A stretch of DNA of 64,000 nt, taken from contig NZ_JAQSIO010000009.1 of the NCBI RefSeq assembly GCF_028649455.1, positions 1 to 64,000 on the forward strand, given 5' to 3'. This DNA comes from Curvibacter microcysteis. GTDB lineage: Bacteria > Pseudomonadota > Gammaproteobacteria > Burkholderiales > Burkholderiaceae_C. The stretch's first letter is position 1. Each line of letters starts with the position of its first letter. Positions 1-8,570 of the stretch are shown here, in pieces. The position numbers were made by a program, and so were the translations under genes. The notes beneath the pieces were generated by a model. The model was not told where the DNA came from, made no database searches, and was given only the letters and a program-made list of their open reading frames with translations.

Positions 1-96
1 TTGGTACCACTCCTTCCCATCCCGAACAGGACAGTGAAACGACTCCGCGCCGATGATAGTGCGGGTTCCCGTGTGAAAGTAGGTCATCGTCAGGCT
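1..96 (+). rRNA. rrf: 5S ribosomal RNA, 3' portion (partial)
   Basis: The first 96 bases match the body and 3' end of a betaproteobacterial 5S rRNA. Recognisable parts are the CCATCCCGAACAGG loop, the CGCCGATGATAGT segment and the closing GTCATCGTCAGGCT strand. The 5' end of about 20 bases lies outside the window, so a 16S-23S-5S operon should sit immediately to the left. A strong terminator follows within 15 bases. Confidence 0.93.
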
Positions 97-108
97 ATTA
101 CAGCCCTC

Positions 109-146
109 AAAACCCCCTCCCTTCATTGGGCGGGGGTTTTGTCTTT
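109..146 (+). terminator. Rho-independent terminator of the rrn operon
   Basis: AAAACCCCC and TCCC pair across a short loop with GGG and GGGGGTTTT, and a T-rich tail (TTTTGTCTTT) follows. It lies 13 bases after the 5S end, as expected for transcription termination of an rRNA operon. Confidence 0.85.
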
Positions 147-221
147 GGGGGATGCAAAGCTGCAACCCTCTCGGGACATGCAAGCATCGGTCGATACCCA
201 AGCGCCAACAGCAGCACACCA

Positions 222-251
222 CAAAAAACAGCTCCCGAGGGAGCTGTTCTT
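222..251 (-). terminator. Rho-independent terminator downstream of recJ
   Basis: A perfect 10-bp stem, AACAGCTCCC / GGGAGCTGTT, encloses a 2-base loop (227-248). On the minus strand it is followed by a run of T (complement of 222-228), so it suits recJ, which ends at 301. The plus side also has a weaker T-rich tail, so it may act in both directions between the convergent rrn operon and recJ. Confidence 0.75.
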
Positions 252-300
252 GTTGGCAAATGACCCTCAGCGGCGTCTACAGAGAAGTCTCACCATGACT

Positions 301-2028
301 TCAAGCATTTGTTTCGCACGGCAGCTCAGCCCCTTCAACCAAAAAGCGCACACGGCGCACACCTTGCCATTCATCGGCATCGAGTCGAAACGCCAGTTTG
401 ACACGTTGGGGCAAGGGCTCGGTGTGCCCAAACCAAATGCCGTCAACGGGCTGCCCCTGGTGTTTGAGCTTGAGTGCCAGGTGTTTCTCGCCCACCAGCC
501 GTTGTGAGACGACCTCGACTTCCTCGCTGAAGGTCGGCGGTGCGAACCCCTGTCCCCAAACTTCGCGGTGCAAGGTGTCTACCAAATCGACACGCCGGTA
601 TTCCGGGGCCAGGGCGCCGTCTGTGTCCAGGCGACGTGTCAGGGTCGCGGCATCCAGCCATTCATGGGCAACCTGGGCCAGGGCCTGCTCAAAGGTGTCA
701 AAGTGCTCTTCAGCCACGGTACAGCCTGCGGCCATGGCGTGACCACCAAACTTGATCAGAACGCCGGGGTGGCGTTTGGCGACCAGATCCAGCGCGTCGC
801 GCAGATGAAAACCAGGAATGGACCGTCCCGAACCCTTGAGTTCGTGTTCCTTGCCCGGGGCTGCACTTGCGGCAAAGACAAAAGTGGGTCGATGCAGCTT
901 GTCTTTCAGGCGTGAAGCCACGATTCCGACCACCCCTTCATGGAAGTCGGGGTCGAACACACTGATGGCTGGAGGCGCTTCTTCGTCCTCGGCAAACAAG
1001 GATTCAGCGATGAGCATGGCCTGGTCGCGCATGCCGCCTTCAATCTCGCGTCGTTCGCGGTTGATCGTGTCGAGCAGCTTGGCCAATTCATCGGCGCGAC
1101 CGGCGTCATCGGTCAGCAGACATTCAATGCCCAACGTCATATCGGACAGCCGGCCTGCTGCGTTGATGCGTGGGCCCAGCGCAAAGCCGAAATCAAAAGT
1201 GGTGGCTGCGCGGGCCTCTCGCACGGCGGCTCGGAACAGCGCGGCAACACCCACAGGCAGGGCGCCAGCGCGGATGCGCTTCAAACCTTGGGCTACCAGT
1301 CGCCGGTTGTTGGCATCCAGACGCACCACATCGGCGACAGTGCCGAGTGCGACCAAGGGAAGCAGCGCGTCGAGCTTTGGCTGATTTTGCGCGTCGATGA
1401 GGCCCCGTTGGCGCAATTCAGCGCGCAAAGCCAGCAGAACGTAAAACATCACACCGACGCCGGCCATGGCTTTGCTTTCAAAGTCACAGCCTGGTTGGTT
1501 GGGGTTGACGATGACGTCGGCGTCCGGCAACTGCGCTGCGGGCAGGTGGTGATCCGTGACCAGCACCTGCAGTCCCAGGGCCTTGGCACGGGCTACGCCA
1601 TCCAGGCTGGCGATGCCGTTGTCCACCGTGATCAACACCTCCGCGCCACGTGCGTGCACCCGCTCTGCGATCGACGCGGTCAGGCCGTAGCCGTCCACGA
1701 CGCGGTCGGGTACGAGATAGTCCACATGCTGGGCCCCCAACAGACGCAGGCCGCGCACCGCCACAGCGCAGGCGGTGGCACCGTCGCAATCGTAGTCGGC
1801 CACGATGCACAGGCGCTGCTTGCGCGCCATGGCATCGGCCAGCAGCACGGCGGCCTCGGCGGCCCCTTTGAGGCTGCTTGGCGGCAGCAATTTGGCCAAG
1901 CCGTCATCCAGTTGCTCGGGATGGCTGACCCCTCGTGCCGCATACAGACGTGCCAGCAGGGGATGAATGCCTGCCTGCTCCAGGGCCCAGGTGGCGCGAG
2001 GTGGGATGTCCCGTTCAGTGATCTTCAC
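301..2028 (-). CDS. recJ: Single-stranded-DNA-specific 5'-3' exonuclease RecJ
   Basis: RecJ degrades single-stranded DNA 5' to 3' in recombinational and mismatch repair in the cytoplasm. The 575-residue length is close to the E. coli enzyme (577). DHH-superfamily motifs are clear: ADYDCDG at 77-83, VDNGI at 135-139 and the DHH triad at 159-161, which bind the catalytic Mn ions. The later GRINAAGR-type region and the C-terminal GGHAMAAG DHHA1 motif are also present. The ATG start overlaps the TGA of the upstream gene by four bases (ATGA), so the two are translationally coupled. The gene is intact. Confidence 0.95.
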   Translation of the reverse strand: MKITERDIPPRATWALEQAGIHPLLARLYAARGVSHPEQLDDGLAKLLPPSSLKGAAEAAVLLADAMARKQRLCIVADYDCDGATACAVAVRGLRLLGAQHVDYLVPDRVVDGYGLTASIAERVHARGAEVLITVDNGIASLDGVARAKALGLQVLVTDHHLPAAQLPDADVIVNPNQPGCDFESKAMAGVGVMFYVLLALRAELRQRGLIDAQNQPKLDALLPLVALGTVADVVRLDANNRRLVAQGLKRIRAGALPVGVAALFRAAVREARAATTFDFGFALGPRINAAGRLSDMTLGIECLLTDDAGRADELAKLLDTINRERREIEGGMRDQAMLIAESLFAEDEEAPPAISVFDPDFHEGVVGIVASRLKDKLHRPTFVFAASAAPGKEHELKGSGRSIPGFHLRDALDLVAKRHPGVLIKFGGHAMAAGCTVAEEHFDTFEQALAQVAHEWLDAATLTRRLDTDGALAPEYRRVDLVDTLHREVWGQGFAPPTFSEEVEVVSQRLVGEKHLALKLKHQGQPVDGIWFGHTEPLPQRVKLAFRLDADEWQGVRRVRFLVEGAELPCETNA

Positions 2029-3014
2029 AGGGCCTCCAGCCAGGGCTTGCTGAGCGGGCGGCTGATCCAGCCACGAAGGCGCTGGGACAGGGAACGCGGG
2101 CTGCTGCGCCAGTGGCGGGCCGAGCGCTCACCGCACAAGGTCAGGCTGACGGCCTGACCTGCCTCGGCCGCTTTCAGCAGTTCGTGTACCGGACCGCTGT
2201 CCATGGCCTGCCAGGCCTGCGCCCAGGCCGCCCAATTTCCATCGAGCGCGGGTTGGCGCAGGTCTTCCAGCACCTCTGGTGTCTGGAGCGAGGCTTGCCA
2301 CCCTGCCGGGAGCGTGCCACTCCCGCTGACCCAAAAGGAGTTGACCACGGGCTGGCGGGCCGCGCTGCGCGCCTCGCTCAGTGGATGGGTGTACAGCAAC
2401 ATCTGGGTTTCGCTTTGCAGGCGGCGCAGGCTTCGGGCGCCAGGGCCCTCGGGCAGCCAGGCCTGGATGTCGCGCCGCAGCACCCGGTCCAGGGCGGCGC
2501 TGTGCAGGCCTCGGAAGACCTCACCACTGGCGAGCCAGCGATCGGGCGTGTCCAGGTGCAGTTGGATGCCATCTTCTGCAAAGAAGGGGGCCAGCACGTC
2601 GATCAGGCGCTGGGCTTCGGCGGCGTCCAAACCCAGTTCGCTGGGGGCACCCATTTGGATCTGGTCCGCGCCAATCAGCCAATGGCTAGGGCTCAGCCAC
2701 GCCCAGGCTTGTTCCGTGTCCAAACCCCTCTGCTGCGCACGCTGAGCGGCCCAGGGTGGATCGCCTGCGCCACCCTGTCCGTCGGGCAGGCCCAAGGCCC
2801 GTGCCAGGGCCCGTTCGTGGGGCGGGATGTAGTGGTATTCATCGCCTTCGTCGGGGGCCTCGGGCTGCAAGCGCTGCAGCAATCGGTCCAATTGGGGCAA
2901 GGCCAAGGTGTTCAAGGCGCTTTGGGCGGCCTCAGGGCCGGCGCCGGCGTAAGGCACGATGAGGGCCCGCGTGGCGGGCGCCCCTGCGGCTGGGGCAGTT
3001 TTCAAATCTGGCAT
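2025..3014 (-). CDS. Conserved hypothetical protein upstream of recJ
   Basis: This 329-residue soluble protein has no signal peptide or membrane segment. I cannot assign a function. It is rich in Leu, Ala and Trp, with a YHYIPPHERALARALGL segment near residue 65 and a WLSPSHWLIGADQIQM segment near 110. Homologues in Burkholderiales often sit before recJ and are sometimes labelled phosphoglycerate-mutase-like, but I see no catalytic motif supporting that name. Its stop overlaps the recJ start by four bases, indicating one transcript. Its start codon lies only 35 bp from that of lolC on the other strand. Confidence 0.75.
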   Translation of the reverse strand: MPDLKTAPAAGAPATRALIVPYAGAGPEAAQSALNTLALPQLDRLLQRLQPEAPDEGDEYHYIPPHERALARALGLPDGQGGAGDPPWAAQRAQQRGLDTEQAWAWLSPSHWLIGADQIQMGAPSELGLDAAEAQRLIDVLAPFFAEDGIQLHLDTPDRWLASGEVFRGLHSAALDRVLRRDIQAWLPEGPGARSLRRLQSETQMLLYTHPLSEARSAARQPVVNSFWVSGSGTLPAGWQASLQTPEVLEDLRQPALDGNWAAWAQAWQAMDSGPVHELLKAAEAGQAVSLTLCGERSARHWRSSPRSLSQRLRGWISRPLSKPWLEAL

Positions 3015-3049
3015 GGGGCTATTGTCCGGGATGCCACAATCTCGGCTCC

Positions 3050-4306
3050 ATGCAAATCCCCTACGAACTGGCCCTGGGTTGGCGTTACACCCGCGCGGGC
3101 CGCGCCACGCGGCGCAATGGCTTCATCTCTTTCATCTCCGGCGTGTCCATGTTGGGCATTGCGCTGGGCGTGGCGGCCTTGATCATCGTGCTCTCGGTGA
3201 TGAACGGTTTTCAGAAAGAAGTGCGTGACCGCATGTTGAGCGTGGTCGCCCACATTGAAATCTTCACGCCCGATGGCCAGTCCTTGCCCGACCCGACCCG
3301 CACCCTGGCTGAAGCCCGGCGCAACCCGGCCGTCTTGGGCGCAGCCCCATTTGTGGCGGTGCAGGCCCTGCTGGGGCGAGGTGAGACCTTGCGTGGCGCC
3401 ATCGTGCGGGGCATTGATCCCAGTCAGGAGCCTGAGGTGACCGACCTCGCAGCAGCGCTCAAGGACGATGTGCTGGCCCGCTTGGTGCCCGGTCAATTTG
3501 GAGTGGTGCTGGGGGTTGAACTGGCGCGCAGCCTGGGCGTGCGCCAGGGCGACCCGGTGACCCTGATTGCGCCCAGCGGCCAGGTCACCCCGGCTGGGGT
3601 GGTGCCTCGGCTCAAGCAAATGACGGTGGTGGGTACGTTCGACTCCGGGCACTACGAGTACGACTCAACCCTGGCCATGATGCACATGGACGATGCAGCG
3701 CGCATCTTCCGACTTGAAGGCCCGACCGGTGTGCGCTTGCGCATCCGAGACCTGCACGAAGCGCGCGAGGTCGCGCAGCAACTGGCTGGCACGCTCAGCG
3801 GGGACTTGCTGATCACCGACTGGACGCGGCAAAACAAGACCTGGTTTGCCGCCGTGCAGCTCGAAAAACGCATGATGTTCATCATCCTGACCCTGATCGT
3901 GGCCGTGGCCGCTTTCAACCTGGTCAGTACCCTGGTGATGACCGTGACCGACAAGCGCGCCGACATCGCCATCTTGCGCACCTTGGGCGCCAGCCCGTCC
4001 AGCATCATGGGCATCTTTGTCGTGCAAGGGGCCATGGTCGGTGTGATTGGCACCCTGGCGGGCCTGCTGCTGGGTTTGGGCGTGGCCTGCAACATTGACG
4101 TGTTGGTGCCCGCGCTGGAGCGCGCCTTCCACGCGAGCTTCCTGCCTAAAGACATCTACCTGATCAGCCGCATGCCCAGCGAGCCCCAAAGCAGCGACAT
4201 CGTGCCGATTGCCTTGATTTCCCTGGTGCTGGCTTTCTTGGCCACTTTGTATCCCAGCTGGCGCGCCAGCCGCGTGAACCCTGCAGAGGCCCTGCGCTAT
4301 GAGTAA
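3050..4306 (+). CDS. lolC: Lipoprotein-releasing ABC transporter permease, LolC/LolE (LolF-like) type
   Basis: This inner-membrane subunit extracts outer-membrane lipoproteins and hands them to LolA. The 418 residues show the family plan: a first membrane helix at about 25-50 ([27 protein letters not shown]), a long periplasmic domain, then three helices (about 273-300, 318-350, 378-400) and the C-terminal [18 protein letters not shown] motif typical of MacB/FtsX-type permeases. The start ATG is the only good one and is 35 bp from the divergent gene. It overlaps lolD by eight bases. No second permease gene is nearby, so this may be a single-permease LolDF-type exporter. Confidence 0.93.
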   Translation: MQIPYELALGWRYTRAGRATRRNGFISFISGVSMLGIALGVAALIIVLSVMNGFQKEVRDRMLSVVAHIEIFTPDGQSLPDPTRTLAEARRNPAVLGAAPFVAVQALLGRGETLRGAIVRGIDPSQEPEVTDLAAALKDDVLARLVPGQFGVVLGVELARSLGVRQGDPVTLIAPSGQVTPAGVVPRLKQMTVVGTFDSGHYEYDSTLAMMHMDDAARIFRLEGPTGVRLRIRDLHEAREVAQQLAGTLSGDLLITDWTRQNKTWFAAVQLEKRMMFIILTLIVAVAAFNLVSTLVMTVTDKRADIAILRTLGASPSSIMGIFVVQGAMVGVIGTLAGLLLGLGVACNIDVLVPALERAFHASFLPKDIYLISRMPSEPQSSDIVPIALISLVLAFLATLYPSWRASRVNPAEALRYE

Positions 4307-5033
4307 GTCCGAATCCACCGCAGCCCCCATCCTGCAGGCCAGCGGCCTGTGCAAGCGTTTCACCGAGGGGCGCCTGGACGTGAGCGTGTTGCAAGGCGTG
4401 GACCTGAGCATCCAACGCGGCGACACCATTGCCATCGTGGGCGCCTCGGGCTCAGGCAAGAGCACCCTGCTGCACCTGCTGGGCGGCCTTGACGCCCCCA
4501 GTGAAGGGCGTGTCACCCTCATGGGGCAGGATCTGGCCGGACTGGACGCGGCGGCCCAAGGCCGGCTGCGCAACCAGCACCTGGGTTTTGTCTACCAATT
4601 CCACCACCTGCTGCCCGAGTTCAGCGCGCTGGACAACGTCGCCATGCCCTTGCGCATCCGCCGTGCCGCGCCCGCGGAATCGAGCGCCGCAGCCCGCCGC
4701 ATGTTGGAGGCAGTGGGCCTGGGCGAGCGCCTGCAGCACCGCCCCGCTGAGCTGTCGGGTGGTGAGCGCCAGCGTGTGGCCATGGCCCGTGCCCTGGTCA
4801 CCCAGCCGGCCTGTGTGCTGGCCGACGAACCCACGGGCAATTTGGACCGGGGCACGGCGGAACAGGTGTTCCAACTCATGCTGGGCCTGGCGCGTGAACA
4901 GGGCACGGCTTTTGTCATGGTCACCCACGACGAGACCCTGGCCGCCCGATGCGCACGTCAGCTGCGACTGGTGCGCGGGCGCCTGTCCGAGACGACCTTG
5001 GGCGCGGCGAGCGTTTCGGGGGCGGCGCTGTGA
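4299..5033 (+). CDS. lolD: Lipoprotein-releasing system ATP-binding protein LolD
   Basis: This is the ATPase of the lipoprotein exporter, working with the permease encoded just upstream. It has 244 residues. Walker A is GASGSGKST at 48-56, the signature is LSGGERQR near 150, and Walker B is [12 protein letters not shown] followed by the switch histidine in MVTHD. The [19 protein letters not shown]-loop is typical of LolD. Its start lies inside the end of lolC, so the pair is coupled. The last base triplets overlap a GTG start of the next gene. Confidence 0.95.
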   Translation: MSKSESTAAPILQASGLCKRFTEGRLDVSVLQGVDLSIQRGDTIAIVGASGSGKSTLLHLLGGLDAPSEGRVTLMGQDLAGLDAAAQGRLRNQHLGFVYQFHHLLPEFSALDNVAMPLRIRRAAPAESSAAARRMLEAVGLGERLQHRPAELSGGERQRVAMARALVTQPACVLADEPTGNLDRGTAEQVFQLMLGLAREQGTAFVMVTHDETLAARCARQLRLVRGRLSETTLGAASVSGAAL

Positions 5034-5404
5034 GCCTCAGTTTGGACTACCTGGATTTCGAGCTCAGCGAGGACATCGACGAGACGCAAACCCTGGACGC
5101 CATGGCCAGCGTCTGGCCTGAGCAGTGGGCCGCGATGGAGCGCGAATTGCGTCAGGTGATGCAATGGGCCCGCCAGCATTTCGGCGCGGAGGGCGCGCTG
5201 GACGAGGGGGCGCTGTGGGATGTGGACGTGCAGGCCTGGGTCGAGTCCGAGCCCGTGCGGACCCTGCACTGGGATGCGGCGGCGCTGAGCTTGACCGAGG
5301 CCCTGCCGGCTGAGCCACGTCAGCGCTGCACGCTGACCGTGTCGATCTGCGGTGGGGCCGTGTTTGCTGCGGCGTTCCGCCAGCAGTTCAACTTGCTCGA
5401 CTGA
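5030..5404 (+). CDS. Small conserved hypothetical protein, third gene of the lol operon
   Basis: A 124-residue acidic soluble protein. I choose GTG at 5030 because it overlaps the lolD stop as GTGA. An ATG further upstream (4949) would lie wholly within lolD. The sequence begins [28 protein letters not shown] and ends [24 protein letters not shown], with no transmembrane segment. No known domain is recognised. The tight coupling suggests co-expression with lolCD, but this does not prove a role in lipoprotein sorting. Confidence 0.7.
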   Translation: MSLSLDYLDFELSEDIDETQTLDAMASVWPEQWAAMERELRQVMQWARQHFGAEGALDEGALWDVDVQAWVESEPVRTLHWDAAALSLTEALPAEPRQRCTLTVSICGGAVFAAAFRQQFNLLD

Positions 5405-5472
5405 GGCTGGGCCAGCGGCAGTGACCGCGCAGCGCCCGAGACCTTCAGCCAGTGACGCTCAAGCCCATCCAT

Positions 5473-5676
5473 TCAAGCCGCCGAGGCGGCTGCTCCGTCC
5501 ACGTTGGAGCGGGCCTGGCTGCGCGGCAGGGCGTCGTCTTGTTGGACCGCCGGGCGTTGCGGCAGCGAGGCGATCACGGAGTTGCGCACCGTGACCACCG
5601 AGGGGCTGGTGGGCGCCAGGGGGGCGCTCAGGTTGATCGGGGCATCAGGGCGAATGCGCAAGCGAAGGATGTTCAT
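5473..5676 (-). CDS. Possible small protein of 67 residues
   Basis: From ATG at 5676 this ORF reads MNILRLRIRPDAPINLSAPL and continues to a TGA at 5473. By eye about 85 percent of its third codon positions are G or C, as in the neighbouring real genes. A longer ORF exists upstream to 5766, but that extension has a lower third-position GC, so I prefer the ATG at 5676. No ribosome-binding site is obvious and no family is recognised. It could be a shadow ORF. Confidence 0.4.
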   Translation of the reverse strand: MNILRLRIRPDAPINLSAPLAPTSPSVVTVRNSVIASLPQRPAVQQDDALPRSQARSNVDGAAASAA

Positions 5677-5952
5677 GGTGTCGACGCGGCCTGTGCGCCA
5701 CCAGTCCCCCGCCCATCGAAGGCTGTCATGGCGCTTTTCCACGTCCCGACATGGTCGGTCAGACATTCATTTTCAAAGGCTTGAAAAGACGGGTCTTTCC
5801 GGGTCTTCTCTGGCCTTTGTTTTGCCGGCGGAGGGGCCTTGTTCGAACCTGGTCCTGGACCTGTGCAGCGGCACCAGATCGGCCTGCTTTGGGGTGATAT
5901 CGGCGCGCCGGGGCAGGACTTGAACGGCGTCTTGGCCGGGGCCCACGCAATG

Positions 5953-5983
5953 AAAAGGCCTCGCTGCGGACGCAGGAGGCCTT
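5953..5983 (-). terminator. Rho-independent terminator of cheV
   Basis: AAGGCCTC and CTGCG pair with CGCAG and GAGGCCTT, giving a 13-bp stem with one bulged G and a two-base loop. Read on the minus strand it is followed by TTTTCATT. It lies about 75 bases beyond the cheV stop. Confidence 0.8.
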
Positions 5984-6056
5984 GGCGTGCCCGGCCAATG
6001 TCGCCGGGCGAGGGATCTACAGGGCGTCGCTGGCGGTGCCGCGACGCGGTGGGGGG

Positions 6057-7016
6057 TTAACGCGTCATCACCGTGCGCAGCACTTGGGCCAATTCAGCGG
6101 GTGCGAACTTGGCCACGTAGGCATCGGCGCCGACGCTCTTCACATGGTCTTCATTGGTGGTGCCCGACAGCGAGGAGTGGATGACCACTGGCAAGCCCTT
6201 GAAGCGCCCGTCTTGCTTGATGTTGCGCGTCAGCGTGAAGCCATCCATCTCGGGCATTTCCAGATCGGTCAGCACCAGGGCCACACGGTCCTGGATGGTT
6301 TGCCCATGGGCGCGGGCATCCGCTTCGATGGACTGCAGGCGTTCCCAGGCCTCTTTGCCGCTGCGGGTCATGATGAAGGGCGCGCCCATCGCTTCGAGGG
6401 CCTTTTCCATCAAGGTGCGGGCCATGGGCGAGTCGTCCGCCGCCAGCACCACCGAGCCCGGTCGCAACGCCAGCCCAGGGCCAATGGTGGTCGTGTCGAC
6501 CTCCTGATCGGCCGATGGGGAGACCCGTCGCTGGATGGCTTCCACGTCCAGCACCTGCACCAGGCGGGTGTTGTCCACATCGCCGTCCAGGCGCGCAATG
6601 CTGGTCACCAGGCCCGAGGCGGCGTTGCCCTCGGCCGCCAGCACCTGGGTCCAGTCCAGGCGCACGATTTCTTCCACCCCTTCGACCGCGAAGGCAATGG
6701 TGTGGCGCGCAAACTCAGCCACCAGCATGATGTTCAGTCCCGATTGGGGTTGGCAGCCCACGATGAAGGGCAGGTCGATCACCTGGATCACCTGGCCACG
6801 CAGGTTGACCACGCCCAGCACGCCCTTGGCCGCGCCGATGATGGCGGTGATCTTGGGCATCTCCACGATCTCGCGCACCTTGAAGACGTTGATGCCAAAC
6901 AACTCGGCCTTGTCGCCATGGGCGTCTTTGCCCAAGCGGAACAGCAGCAACTCAAACTTGTTGCTGCTGGTGAGGTTCGTGCGCTCGTCGATCTCGCGTT
7001 GTGCTTCTGAGGTCAT
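6057..7016 (-). CDS. cheV: Chemotaxis coupling protein CheV (CheW domain plus receiver)
   Basis: CheV links chemoreceptors to CheA and has a phosphorylatable receiver thought to tune adaptation. The 319 residues begin with a CheW-like domain (about 20-165; FGINVFKVREIVEMPKI and GVVNLRGQVIQVIDLP are hallmark segments). A receiver domain follows from about 185, with the acidic pair in VVLAADDSPM, the phosphoacceptor Asp in VLTDLEMPEMDG and the conserved Lys in YVAKFAP. The ATG at 7016 gives the standard CheV N terminus. The open frame extends further upstream, but that part has no domain content. No other chemotaxis gene is adjacent. Confidence 0.93.
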   Translation of the reverse strand: MTSEAQREIDERTNLTSSNKFELLLFRLGKDAHGDKAELFGINVFKVREIVEMPKITAIIGAAKGVLGVVNLRGQVIQVIDLPFIVGCQPQSGLNIMLVAEFARHTIAFAVEGVEEIVRLDWTQVLAAEGNAASGLVTSIARLDGDVDNTRLVQVLDVEAIQRRVSPSADQEVDTTTIGPGLALRPGSVVLAADDSPMARTLMEKALEAMGAPFIMTRSGKEAWERLQSIEADARAHGQTIQDRVALVLTDLEMPEMDGFTLTRNIKQDGRFKGLPVVIHSSLSGTTNEDHVKSVGADAYVAKFAPAELAQVLRTVMTR

Positions 7017-7158
7017 GGCGATTCCCGCTGGGTCTGTGAAGTAGCACAGTCTAGCCCGAAGCCTGGGCCAGGCAAGCGGTGTCAGCGCAAATTGAACGCA
7101 GGTTTCGGCTTGCCCCCAGGCGCGCCTGGGCCAGCTGCTTTGCGGCATCATCGTTGCC

Positions 7159-8013
7159 ATGTTGTTTTGTTTGGACACCCATTGCCACCTCGACGCGCCG
7201 GAGCTGGCACCCGACCTGGACGCCGTGCGCCAGCAGGCCCGCTCGGTGGGCGTTGGCCATTGCGTGCTGCCGGCGGTGCAGGTCGACCACTTTGACGCCG
7301 TGCGCACCTTGGCCCACCGTTTTGGCGACAGCTATGCGCTGGGCGTCCACCCGCTCTACAGCGCGCCGGCCACTCAAGACGACATGGACCAATTGGCGGC
7401 TGAATTGCAGGCCCGGATCGAGGACCCGCGCCTGGTCGCGGTCGGCGAAATCGGCTTGGACGGTTTTGTACCGGGCCTCGACATGGCCCACCAACAGCGG
7501 ATTTACCGCGCCCAGCTGCAGTTGGCGCGCCGGCATGACCTGCCCGTGATCCTGCATGTGCGGCGGTCGGCCGACCTGGTGCTGGCGGGGCTGCGTGCCG
7601 TGGGCGGGGGGCGGAGCGCCCGCTGGCAGGGCATTGCCCACGCCTTCAACGGCAGCCTTCAGCAAGCCCAGGCCTTCATCGACATGGGTTTCAAGCTGGG
7701 CTTTGGTGGCGCGCTGACGTTTGACCGTGCGCTGCAGCTGCGCCGCCTGGCCACCGAGCTGCCCTTGTCCGCCTTGGTGCTGGAGACGGACGCGCCCGAC
7801 ATCCCGCCGCATTGGCTGTACCGCAGCGCCGCCGAGCGCGACCAAGGCCTGCCCCAGGGCCGCAACACACCGGCCGAGTTGCCCCGCATTGCGCAGGTGC
7901 TGGCCGATCTGCGCGGCCTGCCGCTGGAGGCGGTCTTGCAGGCCACCACCTGCAACGCCTGCGAGGCCTTGCCGCGCCTGGCCAGCTTGCTGCCTGCCGA
8001 GGCCTTGGCATGA
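7159..8013 (+). CDS. tatD: TatD family metal-dependent deoxyribonuclease
   Basis: A TIM-barrel metal-dependent hydrolase of the TatD family, whose members act as 3'-5' exonucleases on DNA and RNA in the cytoplasm. The protein has 284 residues. The metal-binding DTHCHLD is at 6-12, GEIGLDGF supplies the Glu ligand near residue 95, PVILHVRRS supplies a His, and LVLETDAPDIPP carries the late Asp. The last codon overlaps the next start as ATGA. The pairing with a base-excision glycosylase suggests a role in DNA repair. Confidence 0.9.
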   Translation: MLFCLDTHCHLDAPELAPDLDAVRQQARSVGVGHCVLPAVQVDHFDAVRTLAHRFGDSYALGVHPLYSAPATQDDMDQLAAELQARIEDPRLVAVGEIGLDGFVPGLDMAHQQRIYRAQLQLARRHDLPVILHVRRSADLVLAGLRAVGGGRSARWQGIAHAFNGSLQQAQAFIDMGFKLGFGGALTFDRALQLRRLATELPLSALVLETDAPDIPPHWLYRSAAERDQGLPQGRNTPAELPRIAQVLADLRGLPLEAVLQATTCNACEALPRLASLLPAEALA

Positions 8014-8501
8014 GCTTGCAAGGCCTGGCGCCGGTGCTGAACGCCGACACACGCCTGCTCATCCTGGGCAGCTTTCCGGGGGTGCGCTCCTTGGCGCTGC
8101 AGCAGTATTACGGCCACCCGCAAAACCAGTTCTGGCGCATTCTCGGCACGCTGTGGCAGGTCGACTTGCGGGCCTTGGATTACCCCCAGCGCCTGCAGGC
8201 CTTGTTGTCGCGCGGCGTGGGCCTGTGGGACGTGTATGCCGCCTGTGAGCGCGAGGGCAGCCTGGACGCCGACATCCGCCAGGCCCAGCTCAACGACCTG
8301 GCCAGCCTGCGCCAGCGCTGCCCAAGCCTGGCCCTGATCGCCCACAACGGCGGCGAGAGCTTTCGCCATGCACGCCACACCCGGGCCTTGGGCTTGCCCG
8401 TGTGCCGACTGCCATCGAGCAGCCCAGCCAACGCGTCCCAGCGCTTGGAGCACAAGGTCCAGGCCTGGGGAGAGGCCTTGCGCCAGGCCGGTCTGCTTTG
8501 A
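8010..8501 (+). CDS. Hypoxanthine/uracil-DNA glycosylase (UDG superfamily, family 6 type)
   Basis: This 163-residue protein matches the DNA-deoxyinosine glycosylase branch of the uracil-DNA glycosylase superfamily, which removes deaminated bases to start base-excision repair. Visible signatures are LLILGSFPGVRS near residue 17, HPQNQFWRILG near 38, the WDVYAACEREGSLDADI segment and the late LPSSSPAN motif that replaces HPSP-like motifs of other families. The ATG at 8010 overlaps the tatD stop, so the pair is co-translated. I prefer it to an in-frame upstream start inside tatD. Confidence 0.85.
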   Translation: MSLQGLAPVLNADTRLLILGSFPGVRSLALQQYYGHPQNQFWRILGTLWQVDLRALDYPQRLQALLSRGVGLWDVYAACEREGSLDADIRQAQLNDLASLRQRCPSLALIAHNGGESFRHARHTRALGLPVCRLPSSSPANASQRLEHKVQAWGEALRQAGLL

Positions 8502-8570
8502 GACCTGAGGCTCGGACGGTCAGCCGGCACACGCCTGCTAAAGTTCGGCACCTTTTTTGAATGCTTTGCC

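Larger units (their letters stand above)
5405..6056. other. 650-bp intergenic region between the lol operon and cheV
   Basis: The stretch lies between convergent genes. It contains one possible small ORF (5473-5676, minus), a near-tandem CGGGTCTT repeat around 5790-5812 and the cheV terminator at 5953-5983. I see no tRNA, no mobile-element ends and no riboswitch-like conservation. Confidence 0.5.

Noticed and set aside
443-1943. Several open frames of 60-400 codons opposite recJ
   Set aside because: They lie entirely within recJ on other frames, have no domain content and low-complexity Arg/Gly/Ala translations, as expected for antisense frames in GC-rich DNA.
5759-5998. A 79-codon minus-strand frame beyond cheV
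   Set aside because: It overlaps the cheV terminator hairpin and is dominated by Arg and Pro; no ribosome-binding site or family match.
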